This document shows, in pieces, positions 36,805 to 47,993 of a stretch of DNA of 64,000 bases; the stretch's first letter is position 1; each line of letters begins with the position of its first letter. A model generated the notes under the pieces. It saw nothing but the letters and a program-made list of their open reading frames with translations. It did no database searches and was not told the origin of the DNA. This stretch comes from Cladochytrium replicatum (lineage: Eukaryota > Chytridiomycota > Chytridiomycetes > Cladochytriales > Cladochytriaceae), in contig JAHLKD010000095.1 in assembly GCA_025526935.1 (NCBI GenBank), positions 124,001 through 188,000 on the forward strand. The letters run 5' to 3'. Both the position numbers and the translations under genes were made by a program.

Positions 36805-37069
36805 GCACGGGTGAGCTTAAAAACAGCGAAAATAAGTTCAAAAAAGGCTGATCTTGAAGCAATTCTGCAGATGAAGGTTGGGAGGGAAGCAGTGACACAT
36901 TCAAAACTTTTTATTTCTTGGGTTGCACCTAATTTTTTTTATTCTGTCTTCTTGAATACATACCAGTGTTAAGTAACAACACCATAATACCAGCTTGGGC
37001 ATATCACTGTATTCAGGGAGTTCGTTCTGCCCTTCCACACTTTTTTCGCAAACAATCCGGAATTCCATC

Positions 37070-38624
37070 ATGTCTGCTGTATTTCAATCGTAATGAATCA
37101 CATCCGGCCAATGTAATCAAACTCTCAAATATTCACAGATTCGAAGCACCAGCCTCCATCGATCGTCACACCAGCCGAATTTGCCTCACCGTCCATCACA
37201 GAGCACAATTAGCAAAGAGGCCGCTGGCGCTGACATCGCCGGGGAGGAGTCAGATGTCGAGGCGATCAGCATCCAGGAAGACGCACCGAGGCGTCGAAGG
37301 GCCAAGATCAGAGATCCAGGAAAGGTCAAGGAAGCTGTTGGAGAAAACACGTCGTGTTTGGGTCATAAAAGCGAAGGTGAGGATCAGCATCGTTGGCGCT
37401 CCTGAGAAGCAGGACGACGAGGGGACCCATCTATCTCCCGGAGTCTCCACTTTCATTGTCAACCAGCTTGACGGATCTCCTACCCCTGACCATTTCTTGG
37501 ACCACATGCTTCCACCCCATCCCTCTCTTCGACTTTTTCCTGATCCCGCAAGACGAACATCGACACGAAGATTGTCACTAGATCCCGGCGTGTGCCTAGC
37601 GAGAGACGCTCCACCATCAAGAAATCCGCCCCCCCCTTCATCCGCGTCGACGCCTCCTCCTCCTCCTCCTCCTCCACCACCAAAATGTCATCTTCCCCTC
37701 CTTCGCACGCCGCCAGCACGTGTCCAAACTCACCGGCCGTCACCTCCCCGCAATCGACAATCTCCGTCGTCTCTCCCCCGTCCGAGAAGACCCAACTGAG
37801 GACGAGTACATTGAAGAGGAGATCGAGGACTTTGATGGCTTGCTGGAGGGATACGAGGACATTCCGACGTATATTTACCGCCGGTTGTCATCCGCTCATG
37901 CGTATGGATCAACTCCGGGGGAAATTGCGTAGACACTGGGGTGATGTTCCGCACCGGTTCGCTCCATCGGCATATCCAACGCCCCTTATGGCCCTTGTCT
38001 CTCGCTACGGAGTCTCCACAACTCCCGTCACACTTCAGATAGCACGCATCGGGAGCTCGCCGACGATGAGCTGAACCTTCGCCTTGCGATGACTTTGGAC
38101 GAGGCGAGGGCGGAGTGCCGGCAGGGAGTTGGATCGAGCTCGGTTTCACGAGGTCGAGCGACAGCGTTGCGGACAGAGATAGGAGTACGCTAGGACGTCG
38201 ACGGAACGGGTACAAGTATGAGGACGAGGACGGGGTTTTTCAGCATCCGCACGGAGTTAACCTCTATCCGCGGCGACGCAAATCTGTCATTTTGAACTCG
38301 GTGGACGCTGCAAAGGATGCGGCGGACCGGCACAAGATCGGGCAGCAGTCGGTGTTGATACGAACGACGTCGTGGCTCGGAGCTATCGATCAATGTCGAG
38401 AAAGACGTGGGAAACGAGCCTGATGACGTGGTCACTTTGCTCTCAAGGGTTCTCTGGATGATCCTGGTGATATGGGCTTCGCTTAGCGGAAGGCGATGGC
38501 ACTGCGACCCTTCGAGGAAGCTCTCATCCAAGCGAATACCATCCATGAAATCAGTGCGATCAAGCAGGATGCGGATGTTATTGTTGTCAAGCCAACCAAA
38601 ATGCCAGTGGTGGTCAAAACATGA
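37070..38624 (+). CDS. unassigned multi-exon gene, basic then acidic, mostly disordered
   Basis: A spliced start is plausible: ATG at 37070, intron GTAATG..ATTCACAG, then a basic exon (KTHRGVEGPRSEIQERSRKL ... VWVIKAK). A second intron (about 37380-37551) joins it to TNIDTKIVTRSRRVPSERRS. Downstream coding-looking pieces are DEYIEEEIEDFDGLLEGYED, NLRLAMTLDEARAECRQGV, RRNGYKYEDEDGVFQHPHGV with ILNSVDAAKDAADRHKIG, and PFEEALIQANTIHEISAIKQ ending at TGA 38622-38624. They lie in different frames, so more introns or some decay must exist. No known domain is recognised. Exon borders after 37700 are unresolved. Confidence 0.4.
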
Positions 38625-38848
38625 TATGGTGATTTGTACTGAGAGAGGAACTGATACTTCGCTTGAGTTGAAACAACCGAATGTAAGAACATTACCATGG
38701 CGATCAAACTGAATGTAGATATGTGATCTCATTCAACGTCGCTATGTAGCTTGTTTTGGGCTCCTCCCTTCCGGCAAACAACCATGCGGACTCTCCGCTG
38801 GGCGGCAAGTGGCGGTTTAAAAAATGCATCTTTACGAATCTCTACGAA

Positions 38849-39292
38849 ATGACCGGGCACGGTCAACAACAATTTGATGTGAGCAGGCTGGCATTCATGG
38901 AATGTGCGAACGGCTAACTTTGTGTTGTTCGAAAGGTAATGCTCAGCTATCCATGGGCTGACCAGCACAGGGTATGTGAAATCAATTCCGTACGAAGCTC
39001 ACCATTCTGACCGCAGATTCGATTCATCCAGGTGTTTAAAATCAGAGACAAGCTCCGCGAACGTGGTGCAGGTGTCTGGATCCACGTCGAGTGCATGCAT
39101 GGAAACATTTTCACCGCAATGGCGAACGCGATCCTCAGCAGCACAGTCTTTGTTGCGTGCATCTCCCCGGCTTACGAGAGGAGCGTAAACTCTGCTCGAT
39201 TTCCACAATTCAAGAACTTAAACTCGTCCAAATTTGCTCGCATCAATCATTGCCTTCTCAATGTACTTCAGAGTCAGACCACTGTCGCCTGA
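38849..39292 (+). pseudogene. truncated TIR-domain gene (paralogue of TIR-Sel1)
   Basis: Three exons (38849-38878, 38936-38971, 39032-39292) splice like the first three exons of the neighbouring TIR-Sel1 gene and would give 108 residues. The start MTGHGQQQFD, then VMLSYPWADQHR, then VFKIRDKLRERGAGVWIHVE and ILSSTVFVACISPAYERS, are near-copies of the intact gene. After AYERS the sequence diverges (VNSARFPQFKNLNSSKF), losing the segment that holds the conserved glutamate, and it stops at 39292. No Sel1 repeats follow. It is either a dead duplicate or a TIR-only product without catalytic capacity. Confidence 0.7.
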
Positions 39293-39299
39293 AAGATTG

Positions 39300-39835
39300 A
39301 TTCACGCGTGCCTGCAGCGCTCGCCCCATCCAAAACCCGAGATGTCCATTCGGCTCTAACCGTTCGATTTCCACCACTCGAGCACCGCGACCATGTCACG
39401 GTTGCTTCGGTCAAAACTCTGGTCTCGGTGCACTTCAACGGCCCAGTGCACGAGTACCTCAGCTCCTAACCGCTCGTGAGCCACCACGATAGTCCGTAGC
39501 ACCTGCAGAGTCCATTCATCCCTGCCTACAAGAGTTTAGTCACAGGTCGACTCCATTGGATGGGCCCTGCAAGTTTAGTTTCTGTTAGAGTCTGATCCAG
39601 GCTCTTCCACCACTAAGATTCATAGCGGTGCCGTGTCTGAATGCACCGAACCACTGCCTCCACCAATTGACCGTTCTTGATCGCAGCATCGATGGAATTG
39701 AAGGTGTACGTGAGGGCAAAGGGGCATGCAATTGTCGTAGTCGAGATTCTCGACTTTGCCGTGAGTGTACACGATGCGATGATCCACCACGAACACCACG
39801 ACGACCACCGGTGTCTGAGCCAAACTCGACTTTAC
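39300..39835 (-). pseudogene. ankyrin-type repeat gene remnant
   Basis: The minus strand contains TFNSIDAAIKNGQLVEAVVR followed downstream by HWAVEVHRDQSF and RDMVAVLEWWKSNG. The phrases D.A...G...VLEWW..SG and F.SIDAA..NGQL are the wording of the divergent ankyrin-like repeats abundant in chytrid genomes. Stops and frame changes separate the pieces and no start is visible. It lies between the two TIR copies on the opposite strand. Family assignment is by phrase similarity only. Confidence 0.45.
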
Positions 39836-39843
39836 GAAAATCA

Positions 39844-42676
39844 ATGACGGGGGAAACCGAGGTTGGAGCGGAACAGGCAACGTTGCAGACTTTCGATGTG
39901 GGTGAACAGCAATGGAGATTGCGAGTAGGCGTGTATTTTAACCTGGCAGCCTTGCCTTGCAGGTCATGCTCAGCTATTGTTGGGCCGACCAGCAGAGAGT
40001 GAGCCTTCGGCACTACCTTGATACCCAACATCTTTCAAATGCTGACCATTTCTAGGTCTTTAAAATCAGAGACAAACTCCGCGAACGGGGTCTGCGTGTT
40101 TGGATCGATGTGGAGTTCATGGAGGGCGACATTTTCGACGCTATGCCTACTGCAATCCTCCACAGCTCGGTCTTTGTCGCTTGTATCTCGTCGGCTTACG
40201 CAAAGAGCAAAAACGCAATGCGCGAATTCAAGTTTGCTCACAACAGAGACCGAATCTCGGCCTACATCTTACTCAGCGACGATCCTATCCATTCATCCAT
40301 CGAGTTTCTGATGGGTTCCGCACTTTATCAAAAGTGTTTCAATGACGATGATCTTGATTACAGCGTCGCCGCTGATTTTGTGTTGAGACAGCTTCCTCAA
40401 CAAACGTCAGTTAACTTCAAAATTGCTTATTAATATCCTACTCATTGCTTCAATTTAGTTCGCCAGAAACTGGACGCTCCTACGTGAACTTGAAATCCCA
40501 TGAACTGTATGATGCTCTCGCAATCAATCTCCCAAAGTACTATGACGCACTGAGTGGCGATCCAGCTGCGCAGAATTTCATTGGGAAGCGCTACTATGAC
40601 GGAAATGGAGTTGACCAAGACTATTGTCGTGCAGTACAATGGTTTCAGAAAGCTGTTTTGCAGGAATACTCAGAGAGTCAAAGAAATCTTGCAGAATGCT
40701 ATGAGGAAGGAAATGGGATTGAAAAAGATGCAAGCCTGGCTCTGCAATGGTACAAAAAATCAGCCAATCAGGGCAATGCGAGTGCTCAGAACAAACTTGG
40801 ATGGTATTATCAGACTGGATATTGCGTTGAAAAGGACGTGAGCATAGCTGTGCAATGGTATCAAAAGTCAGCAGAAAATGGAGATGCAGGTGGACAGAAC
40901 AGTCTTGGGTTGTGCTATAGAAATGAATGCGGAGTCAAGAAAGACAAAAGCCTTGCTGCATATTGGTTTGAAGGGTCAGCACTACAGGGCAACATATCTG
41001 CGCAGTTCAATTTTGGATATTGTTTAGAAAAGGGAGAAGGTGTTCAGAAAGACATTAATGAGGCTCTATATTGGTACAGAAAAGCTGCAGATCAGAATGA
41101 TGCTGATGCACAGAATAGACTGGGGTGGTGCTATCAAAGTGGATGCGGTGTTCCGAAAGATCAATGGTTGGCGTTCTACTGGTACCAAAAGGCTGCAGAT
41201 CAGGGCCACGCAGCTGCACAGAACAATATTGGATGGTGTTATCGAACTGGCTTTGGGGTTGAGCTGAATGAAAGTCAGGCAGTGTTTTGGTATCAAAAGT
41301 CTGCAGATAATGGGAATGCAAATGGACAGCACAATCTTGGATGGTGTTACAAAAATGGAATTTGTGCTGAGAAAGATGCAAAAATGGCAGTATATTGGTG
41401 CAGAAAGTCAGCAGAACAGGGAAATGCACCTGCACAGTTTGTTCTTGGATTGTGCTACGAAAATGGGGAAGGGGTTGAGAAGAACATATCTCAAGCAGCA
41501 TCTTGGTACAAATCTTCAGCAGAGCAAGGAGATCCGGATGCACAATTCAAGATTGCAATGTGCTTCACAAAGGGTATTGGAGTTGAGAAAGACGGGAATG
41601 AGGCACTGTATTGGCACAGAAAATCAGCGGATCATGGGAATGCTGCAGCACAAAATAGTATTGGGTGGTGCTATCAAAATGGATTTGGCGTTGAAAAAGA
41701 TTCGATGCAGGCATTTTACTGGTACACAAAATCAGCAGAAAGTGGGTTTCCATCAGCTCAGCGCAATCTTGGATTGTGCTATCAAAAAGGAGATGGGATC
41801 GAGAAAGACTTCACTCAGGCGGTGTATTGGTACAGAAAGTCTGCTGAACAGAATGACGCAGATGCACAAAATAGACTGGGATTGTGCTATCAACATGGAC
41901 ATGGGATTGAGTTAGATAGTGAACAGGCAGTCTATTGGTACAGAAAATCAGCAGAGAAGGGTAATTCAGCTGCACTGGATAGTCTTGGGTGGTGCTACAA
42001 AACTGGATTTGGCGTTGTGAGTGATATGGCAGAAGCAGTAAAGTCTTTCAATATGTCAGCCGAAAAGAATAATGCAAGTGGACAGAACAATCTTGGATTA
42101 TGCTATCAAAGTGGGCTAGGAGTACACAAAAACAAAGAGTATGCAGTAACTTTGTTCAAGAAGTCAGCGGATCAGGGCAATGCACATGGACAATTCAACC
42201 TTGGGTGGTGCTACCAACATCAAGATGGTGTGGAAAAAGACTACGATCATGCAGTATATTGGTACAGAAAGTCAGCCGAGCAAGGACATTGTTATGCTCA
42301 ATATCATCTTGGCTTGTGCTACAAGAAGGGATTGGGAGTTCAGAAAAATGATCTAGAGGCGGTGCAGTGGTACATAAAATCAGCAGAGCAGGGGCATGCT
42401 GGTGCTCAGTGCAAACTCGGGATGTGCTTTCAAACGGGCCATGGTATCGAGAAGGATGCCAAGAAAGCAGTGTTTTGGTTTTTGAAGGCAGCTCATCAAG
42501 GTGAAAAGGGTGCACAATACAAACTGGGAAAGTGCTACGAGCATGGAGATGGAGTAGAGAAGGATGGCGAACAGGCGTGGTATTGGTACCGCAAGTCATT
42601 AGAGGGTGGTCATTCCCGATCAGAGCATTCGCTAATTCTGATGACGTTGCGACGGAGCGGACTCTCTTCCGATTGA
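39844..42676 (+). CDS. TIR domain fused to 19 Sel1-like repeats
   Basis: Four exons (39844-39924, 39963-39998, 40056-40405, 40459-42676) join in phase to 894 residues; introns are 38-57 bp. Residues about 28-150 form a TIR domain: VMLSYCWADQQR, RVWIDVEFMEGDIFDAM, ILHSSVFVACISSAYAKSKN, AMREFKFAHN (Glu96 fits the position of the NADase glutamate of SARM1/plant TIRs) and ISAYILLSD. From about residue 190 there are 19 consecutive 36-residue Sel1-like repeats, for example ADAQNRLGWCYQSGCGVPKD, ending shortly before the stop. Sel1 repeats build superhelical protein-binding scaffolds. There is no signal peptide or membrane segment. TIR domains act in innate immune signalling and NAD+ cleavage in other phyla; the role here is unknown. 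All repeats lie in one exon. Confidence 0.9.
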
Positions 42677-42707
42677 ACTATAGCTAGACAGTATTAATTA
42701 TCACAGC

Positions 42708-42713
42708 AATAAA
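42708..42713 (+). terminator. AATAAA polyadenylation signal
   Basis: An exact AATAAA lies 32 bp after the TIR-Sel1 stop codon, at the usual distance for a 3'-end signal. Confidence 0.6.
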
Positions 42714-42929
42714 CTCCGAATAGCCCTCTAATCTGTCCAATTATCGATTCAACTCCTCTTATCTCAATCCGCGGTTTGTGACGCCAATCAAGCGCCCCCT
42801 TCCCGCGTGTTTGGCACCAAATCGAATCACGGCTTCTTCATCATAATGGCCCACAGGTGATGACGCTTCGCATTGTGCTCCTTGCCATCTGTTAAAGCCT
42901 TTGCTGACGACATCAATCCCTCCAGCGTC

Positions 42930-45900
42930 ATGAGAGCGGAAGCGACCGCTGTTGCCTCAAACGAACCCGACGACTTGTTCGACGATGGCCCTTTTGGCCC
43001 CTTTGTCTCCGGTACTTCGGCTCATCACAGCGCCCTTCAGCCTGGAAACGCTCTGCACCGTCCGAAGAGCAGTCGCTCCCGTCAACCATCTCGAGCATCC
43101 AGTAGTAAACGGCCCCAGAGTCACAAAGATGGCAATGCCGCTGCCCGTTCTGTTCGCAGTGGCTCTGGTCGCTCTTCTGCTTCTTCATCATCCTCATCTT
43201 CTTCACGCTCCTCGTCGTCACGCTCCACTTCGTCGTCCTCATCGTCATCGACCTCTTCTCGATCCCAACCTCGTCGATATCCCACCCCACCTCTCGTTCA
43301 CCCACTCTATGGATACGGTCCAACTATGTCGCAGTTCGACACCGATACTTTTGCGAATGACAACGCTTCTCGGTCTGACATCCCGCCTCTACCTACCAGT
43401 TGGCCACACTGGAGAAAGGAACTCTACCTAACCATCCACCATCCCCGCACTCTCTATGCTCGGATCCTCCGCTTGATTTTCTTGGCTGCAGTTGTTCTCT
43501 CCGTCGTCTCCATCGCACTTTCGACGGTCCCATCTCTCACGGCCGGTTCGAGATACCACAGGGAACTGTTCTTCATCATCGACGCTTTCGCCACAGCCGT
43601 GTTTACAATCGAGTTTGCGCTCCATATGATCGTCGCGCCTACTTGGAGGGATATGATCGGCTGGGGATACTTCATTGATGTTCTTGCGATCCTGCCGACT
43701 TACATTGAGTTGATCTTCTTGGCAGCTCGGAACGAGGACATTGTCGATGGTTTCTCGGGGTATAGCGGTCTCGCAATCCTTAGGGTTCTCCGGCTCGTTC
43801 GTATTGTTTTGATTTTCAAGTTTTTCGCAAAGTCCACAAAGGTAAACAAACTGGATTGCATCATTTGATTCTTGGGGTTCAACATTGCTTTTGTGAATTT
43901 AGCTCCAACTGCTTGGGGAGGCGTTCCGGAACTCGGCGGACGGGATTCTACTCCTCATTTACATCATTCCGCTTCTGGTCGTCTTCTTCGCTTCGCTCGT
44001 GTACTATGCCGAGATTGCCAGCTGTTCATTTTCGGTAAGACAACAATATGCCAACACGCCAGCATTTTTCATTTTGTTGACCATTGATTACTCTCCAAAA
44101 AGGATGGACTGTGGCGGTACCAGCTACCCGACGGCCAACTCGGCGACCCGACCGCCTTCCAAAGCATCCCGGACTGTTTCTGGCTCGTGATCATCACCCT
44201 GACCACGATCGGCTACGGCGACGTGACGCCCAAAACCGTCCAGGGCAAACTCGTCATGGCCGCCGTGGCCGTGACCTCGATCTTTGTCCTCGCTTTCCCG
44301 CTCACGATGATCTCGATGCAGTATTCACATGTCGTCAGACTGTTCGCGCAGAGACGTAGACGCAAAGCTGAGATGCGGGCGGAGGCGAGGCAGAGGGCTG
44401 GGGAGGCAGCGGAGGAGGGTGTTGTGGGGGGTGAAGAAGAAGGGGGTGGTGGAGGGAGGAGAAAGAGGAGGGGTTGGGGGGTGAGGTTTTCGAGGTTTGG
44501 GAGGAGGAACGGTGAAGAGGAGGAGGCACAGAGGAAGAAGATGGAGGCGAGGAAGATGGAGCAGGTTGAGAAGTGGGTGTTGGGGACGGATGGGAAGGGA
44601 GAGGGGCAGAGAGAGAATGAGGCGGGGCCGCATGTCGCGATATATATCGAAGGTGTGGAAGATGTTGTGCCGAAGGTTGAAATGGACGATGGACCCGCAC
44701 TGCAGGCTTCTGGAGATGATGTGGATTTGATTGGCGGAGAATATGAAGTTAAGGTCGATGAAGCCAAATTAAGACAGGAAGGTGATGAAGATAATGTGAC
44801 GGAGTATCGAATTGACAATCCGGTCGTACCTGACAATCGTCGCGTGCCGCGTTTGGAGGAAACCGTATCGGAAGGAACACTCAACGAGGGTCCCGATTCG
44901 CTTGATATTTTCCGTCAGAGTGTTCATGTTGGACCGTCTGCACCATTGATCGTGGTTGGGCCGACTGTTTTTGTAGATCAGGAAGCGATGAGCGCGAACG
45001 ACGAAGAATATCGAGCTGCCGATGGACCGTTGGTGGATGACTTGGTTCATCATCTCGAAAGCTCAGGGACCGAGTACAATGCGGATACTTCGTCCCGGGA
45101 TGATCCTGCAGATGAAATGACATCAAGAGTGGAGCGTACAATGGAACCTGGCAATCAAGATCACGACCATGACAGGACTGCCGAGTCTGAGAACTTGGTG
45201 GCCCTATCTGCCGATCCTGTGGACATTGATGTTCGCCACACAGAGCACCCTGGGTCATCTCTGTTGAGAAAGGCTCGGAGTCAATCTTCGCTTCGCTTGT
45301 CATTGTTGGAAAGATCCATCGTGCGACTCCGTCATCACCGTAGTCACGATGAGACGATCACACGGCGAATTCAGCACGATTCGCTCGAAATCCTTTCCGT
45401 GAGACATTTTCGGGATCGACAAAGCGATAAACACCATGACACTGAACAATGGCAACCGCATGTCCCTCTCCTGCATCAATTTCTCCCAAGTGATGTACAT
45501 CAGGAAGGAGACGCCCAGAACCATCAACAGCATGACGAGCAGGACGGTGCTGCATCTGCTGAAGCGTCGCGTGAGCATCGTCATCGACACCACCACCATC
45601 ACCACCATAGCAGGCACCATGACGATCAATCGGAGAATGGCAGCCACGCTCACAGGCATCATCACGAACATCATCATAGCAGTCATCACGAGGAGCAGTC
45701 TGAAGCCGGAAGCCACTCTCACAGGCGCCATCACCACCGACACCACCATAGCAGCTCGAACCTTGACGTGACGGACAGCCTCTCGCAAACGTCGAGGTCG
45801 CATCGACACCATCATCATCGTCACCATCACCATCACCACCACTCTCGTCAGGACTCGCTGGATCGATCTCATGGTTCACAAGCTCTCGATCCCACAGGGT

Positions 45901-46424
45901 CGGAAACACACTCCCAACAGCACAACGATAACGAACACCCACGGGACCCGAATTGGGAGTCGACGTCTAACGCCGGGACCCACACAACCATCACGCCCAA
46001 ACAGCGGCTCCGGACCACCTTCAACGTTATGAACAGCTTGCTCCACATGTCGTACCCTCCAACAACACACACGCCGCCCGTCGACACGGACGCGGTCTCA
46101 ACGACTACGGCAACACAATCTGTTCGAAGGGTGAGAACGCGCGCGGGGGTGGTGCCGGACCCGTTCCGAAGGCCGACGAGCTCGACGGGCGTGCAGGGTG
46201 CGACGATCGAGTCGATCGAGCTTGCGATGGCAACGTTGCTTGCGGGAGCCGAGGACGGGTCTGAGTTGGCGTTCCCGGATGTCATGAGGATCGGAGTGAG
46301 GGTTGTTGGGTGGGAGCACCAGTATGTTGCGAGGAGTCAGGAGGACGTGCTGATGTTGAAGATGGCGGTGGGGAGTCAGGAGCAATATCGGTTCATCATG
46401 AAGGTTTTGGCTGCGTTGCAGTAG
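42930..46424 (+). CDS. voltage-gated potassium channel (Kv type) with His-rich tail
   Basis: Three exons (42930-43841, 43903-44034, 44103-46424) join in phase to 1,121 residues. A Ser-rich N-terminus precedes six membrane segments: S1 ILRLIFLAAVVLSVVSIAL, S2 LFFIIDAFATAVFTIEFALH, S3 GYFIDVLAILPTYIELIFLA, the S4 voltage sensor LRVLRLVRIVLIFKFF with positive residues every third position, S5 ILLLIYIIPLLVVFFASLVY, the pore TTIGYGDV (about residues 382-389) and S6 LVMAAVAVTSIFVLAFPL. TIGYGD is the K+ selectivity filter. No T1 tetramerisation domain is seen. The 620-residue cytoplasmic tail is charged and contains a long His-rich block (about 45570-45860, HHRHHHHHHHSR). Kv channels are rare in Dikarya but known in zoosporic fungi. 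Confidence 0.93.
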
Positions 46425-46622
46425 AGCACCTATGCTTTTGTGATGTATTTTTTGTCCTTTGCTATGTTTTTTCTTGCTTCCTCATTCCTTTTTTTTGCTT
46501 AATACTGTCTTGCTTGCTGCTGTCGATCATTGTGTACGATAAAACATCATGAATATATTTGTTAAAAAATAGAACGGCCCTTCCCTTCTGTGTGGCTTTC
46601 GTTTCCTGTCACAAACTTTTCG

Positions 46623-47411
46623 ATGGTTCGCAAACTCAAATTCCACGAGCAAAAGCTGCTCAAGAAGGTCGACTTCCTGCAATGGAAGACAGACCCGTCC
46701 ATCAAGGAGAATGAGATCATGAAGAGATACCATCTGCAGCGGAGAGAGGAATACATCAAGTATGTAACAGTCTTCCGTACCAAAAGAGAAGCATCGCTGA
46801 AACTGTGTTTGTCGTGTAGATACAACAAGCTGGGTGGACAGATTCGAAAGCTCGCGAATAAAATCGCACTGCTGAAACCGCAGGACCCTTTCCGTGACGA
46901 GATGACTACAGCCATACTCAACAAACTATCAAACATGGGACTCATCACGGTGCGCAAAGCGTTGTCCGAAGTGGACAAGATTTCTGTGTCCGCCTTTTGC
47001 CGGTACGTCTCGAGCTTTGGGGAAGTTGACCTACTCCTTTGGATGTACTGATGACGGTCTGTGTGGGGGAAACAGGCGACGATTGCCGGTTGTCATGGTG
47101 AGATTAAAGATGGCTCAGACGGTGCGGCAAGCGGTAACTCTGGTCGAGCAAGGACACGTTAGAGTTGGCCCGGATACCATCACGGATCCAGCGTACTTTG
47201 TCACAAGGTGATGTTCATGTGATCGATGAGGGGCTTGAATCTCATTGGTTGTTTAAAAGAACAATGGAGGACTACGTGACTTGGGTGGATTCGTCAAAGA
47301 TCAAGCGCAAGGTTATGGCGTACAACGACAAGGTATTGATGGAAGGTGGATTGTGCCAACCGCAATACTGATCGCTTCGTCCACCAGCTCGACGATTTCG
47401 ACTTGTTGTAG
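46623..47411 (+). CDS. IMP3: U3 snoRNP protein Imp3
   Basis: Five exons (46623-46759, 46820-47002, 47076-47207, 47260-47332, 47388-47411) join in phase to 182 residues, the length of yeast Imp3 (183). The start [20 protein letters not shown], the S4-like RNA-binding part ([40 protein letters not shown]) and the C-terminal DDFDLL are diagnostic. Imp3 bridges U3 snoRNA and the 18S pre-rRNA in the SSU processome in the nucleolus. The last exon is only 24 nt. It starts 198 bp after the Kv channel stop on the same strand. Confidence 0.96.
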
Positions 47412-47993
47412 CATGCATGCTCTTCTGGCTGCATGTTGAGCACACACAAGTTTTCCACTTGTTTCATCATTTTACTTATAAATTTGAGAGGATGGTCATG
47501 GTTGAGGAGATACTGATAAAGAGTTCGCATAAGCACTGGCCATGTGCCTGCTAATTACATGTTTTACATAGAAGAAGCTGATGATTGTCTAATAACGAGG
47601 CAAGACGAAATGATACAACTTGATGGTGGTCGAAGAATACAGAATCGCTTTATACCGAGGGTGTTGATCACCTCCTTAACCGATACACAAGAATGACATT
47701 TGCAAGGCTGAATCTGAACCTACACCGCCGCGTATTTACCACTGATCACTCAGGATGTGTTTGCGAATCCTCTCAACAGGGCCTTCGACGTTCCTGGTCA
47801 CTTCCAGAGCTTTAGCAACGTCCGTTTGCAGCTATTTGACGGTGTCGTTGCCGCTGATTTCCTCACGCACTATCCGACGCACAAGATCCTCCAAAGCGAC
47901 CCAACGGTGGTTCCACCGCTCGCTCCACCCGACACTGACTTAGGGTCGACGCGTTGCACCAGATCAACCTTTCTTGTATCGTGAGGGGAACGC
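47412..47993. other. intergenic, one ambiguous open frame
   Basis: A plus-strand stretch 47754-47981 after a CAG acceptor-like site stays open and reads protein-like (FANPLNRAFDVPGHFQSFSN, GVVAADFLTHYPTHKIL). No partner exons are found, and the antisense frame is broken by a stop. It could be an orphan exon of a lost gene. Confidence 0.3.

Noticed and set aside
39844-42676. Recent bacterial transfer of the TIR-Sel1 gene
   Set aside because: Both domains are common in bacteria, but the gene has three fungal-type introns and a decayed duplicate with the same introns. Old transfer cannot be excluded, but nothing here shows it.
44325-44884. Minus-strand Pro/Ser-rich frames across the Kv tail
   Set aside because: They are reverse images of the Glu/Arg-rich cytoplasmic tail codons; the plus frame is continuous with the pore exon.
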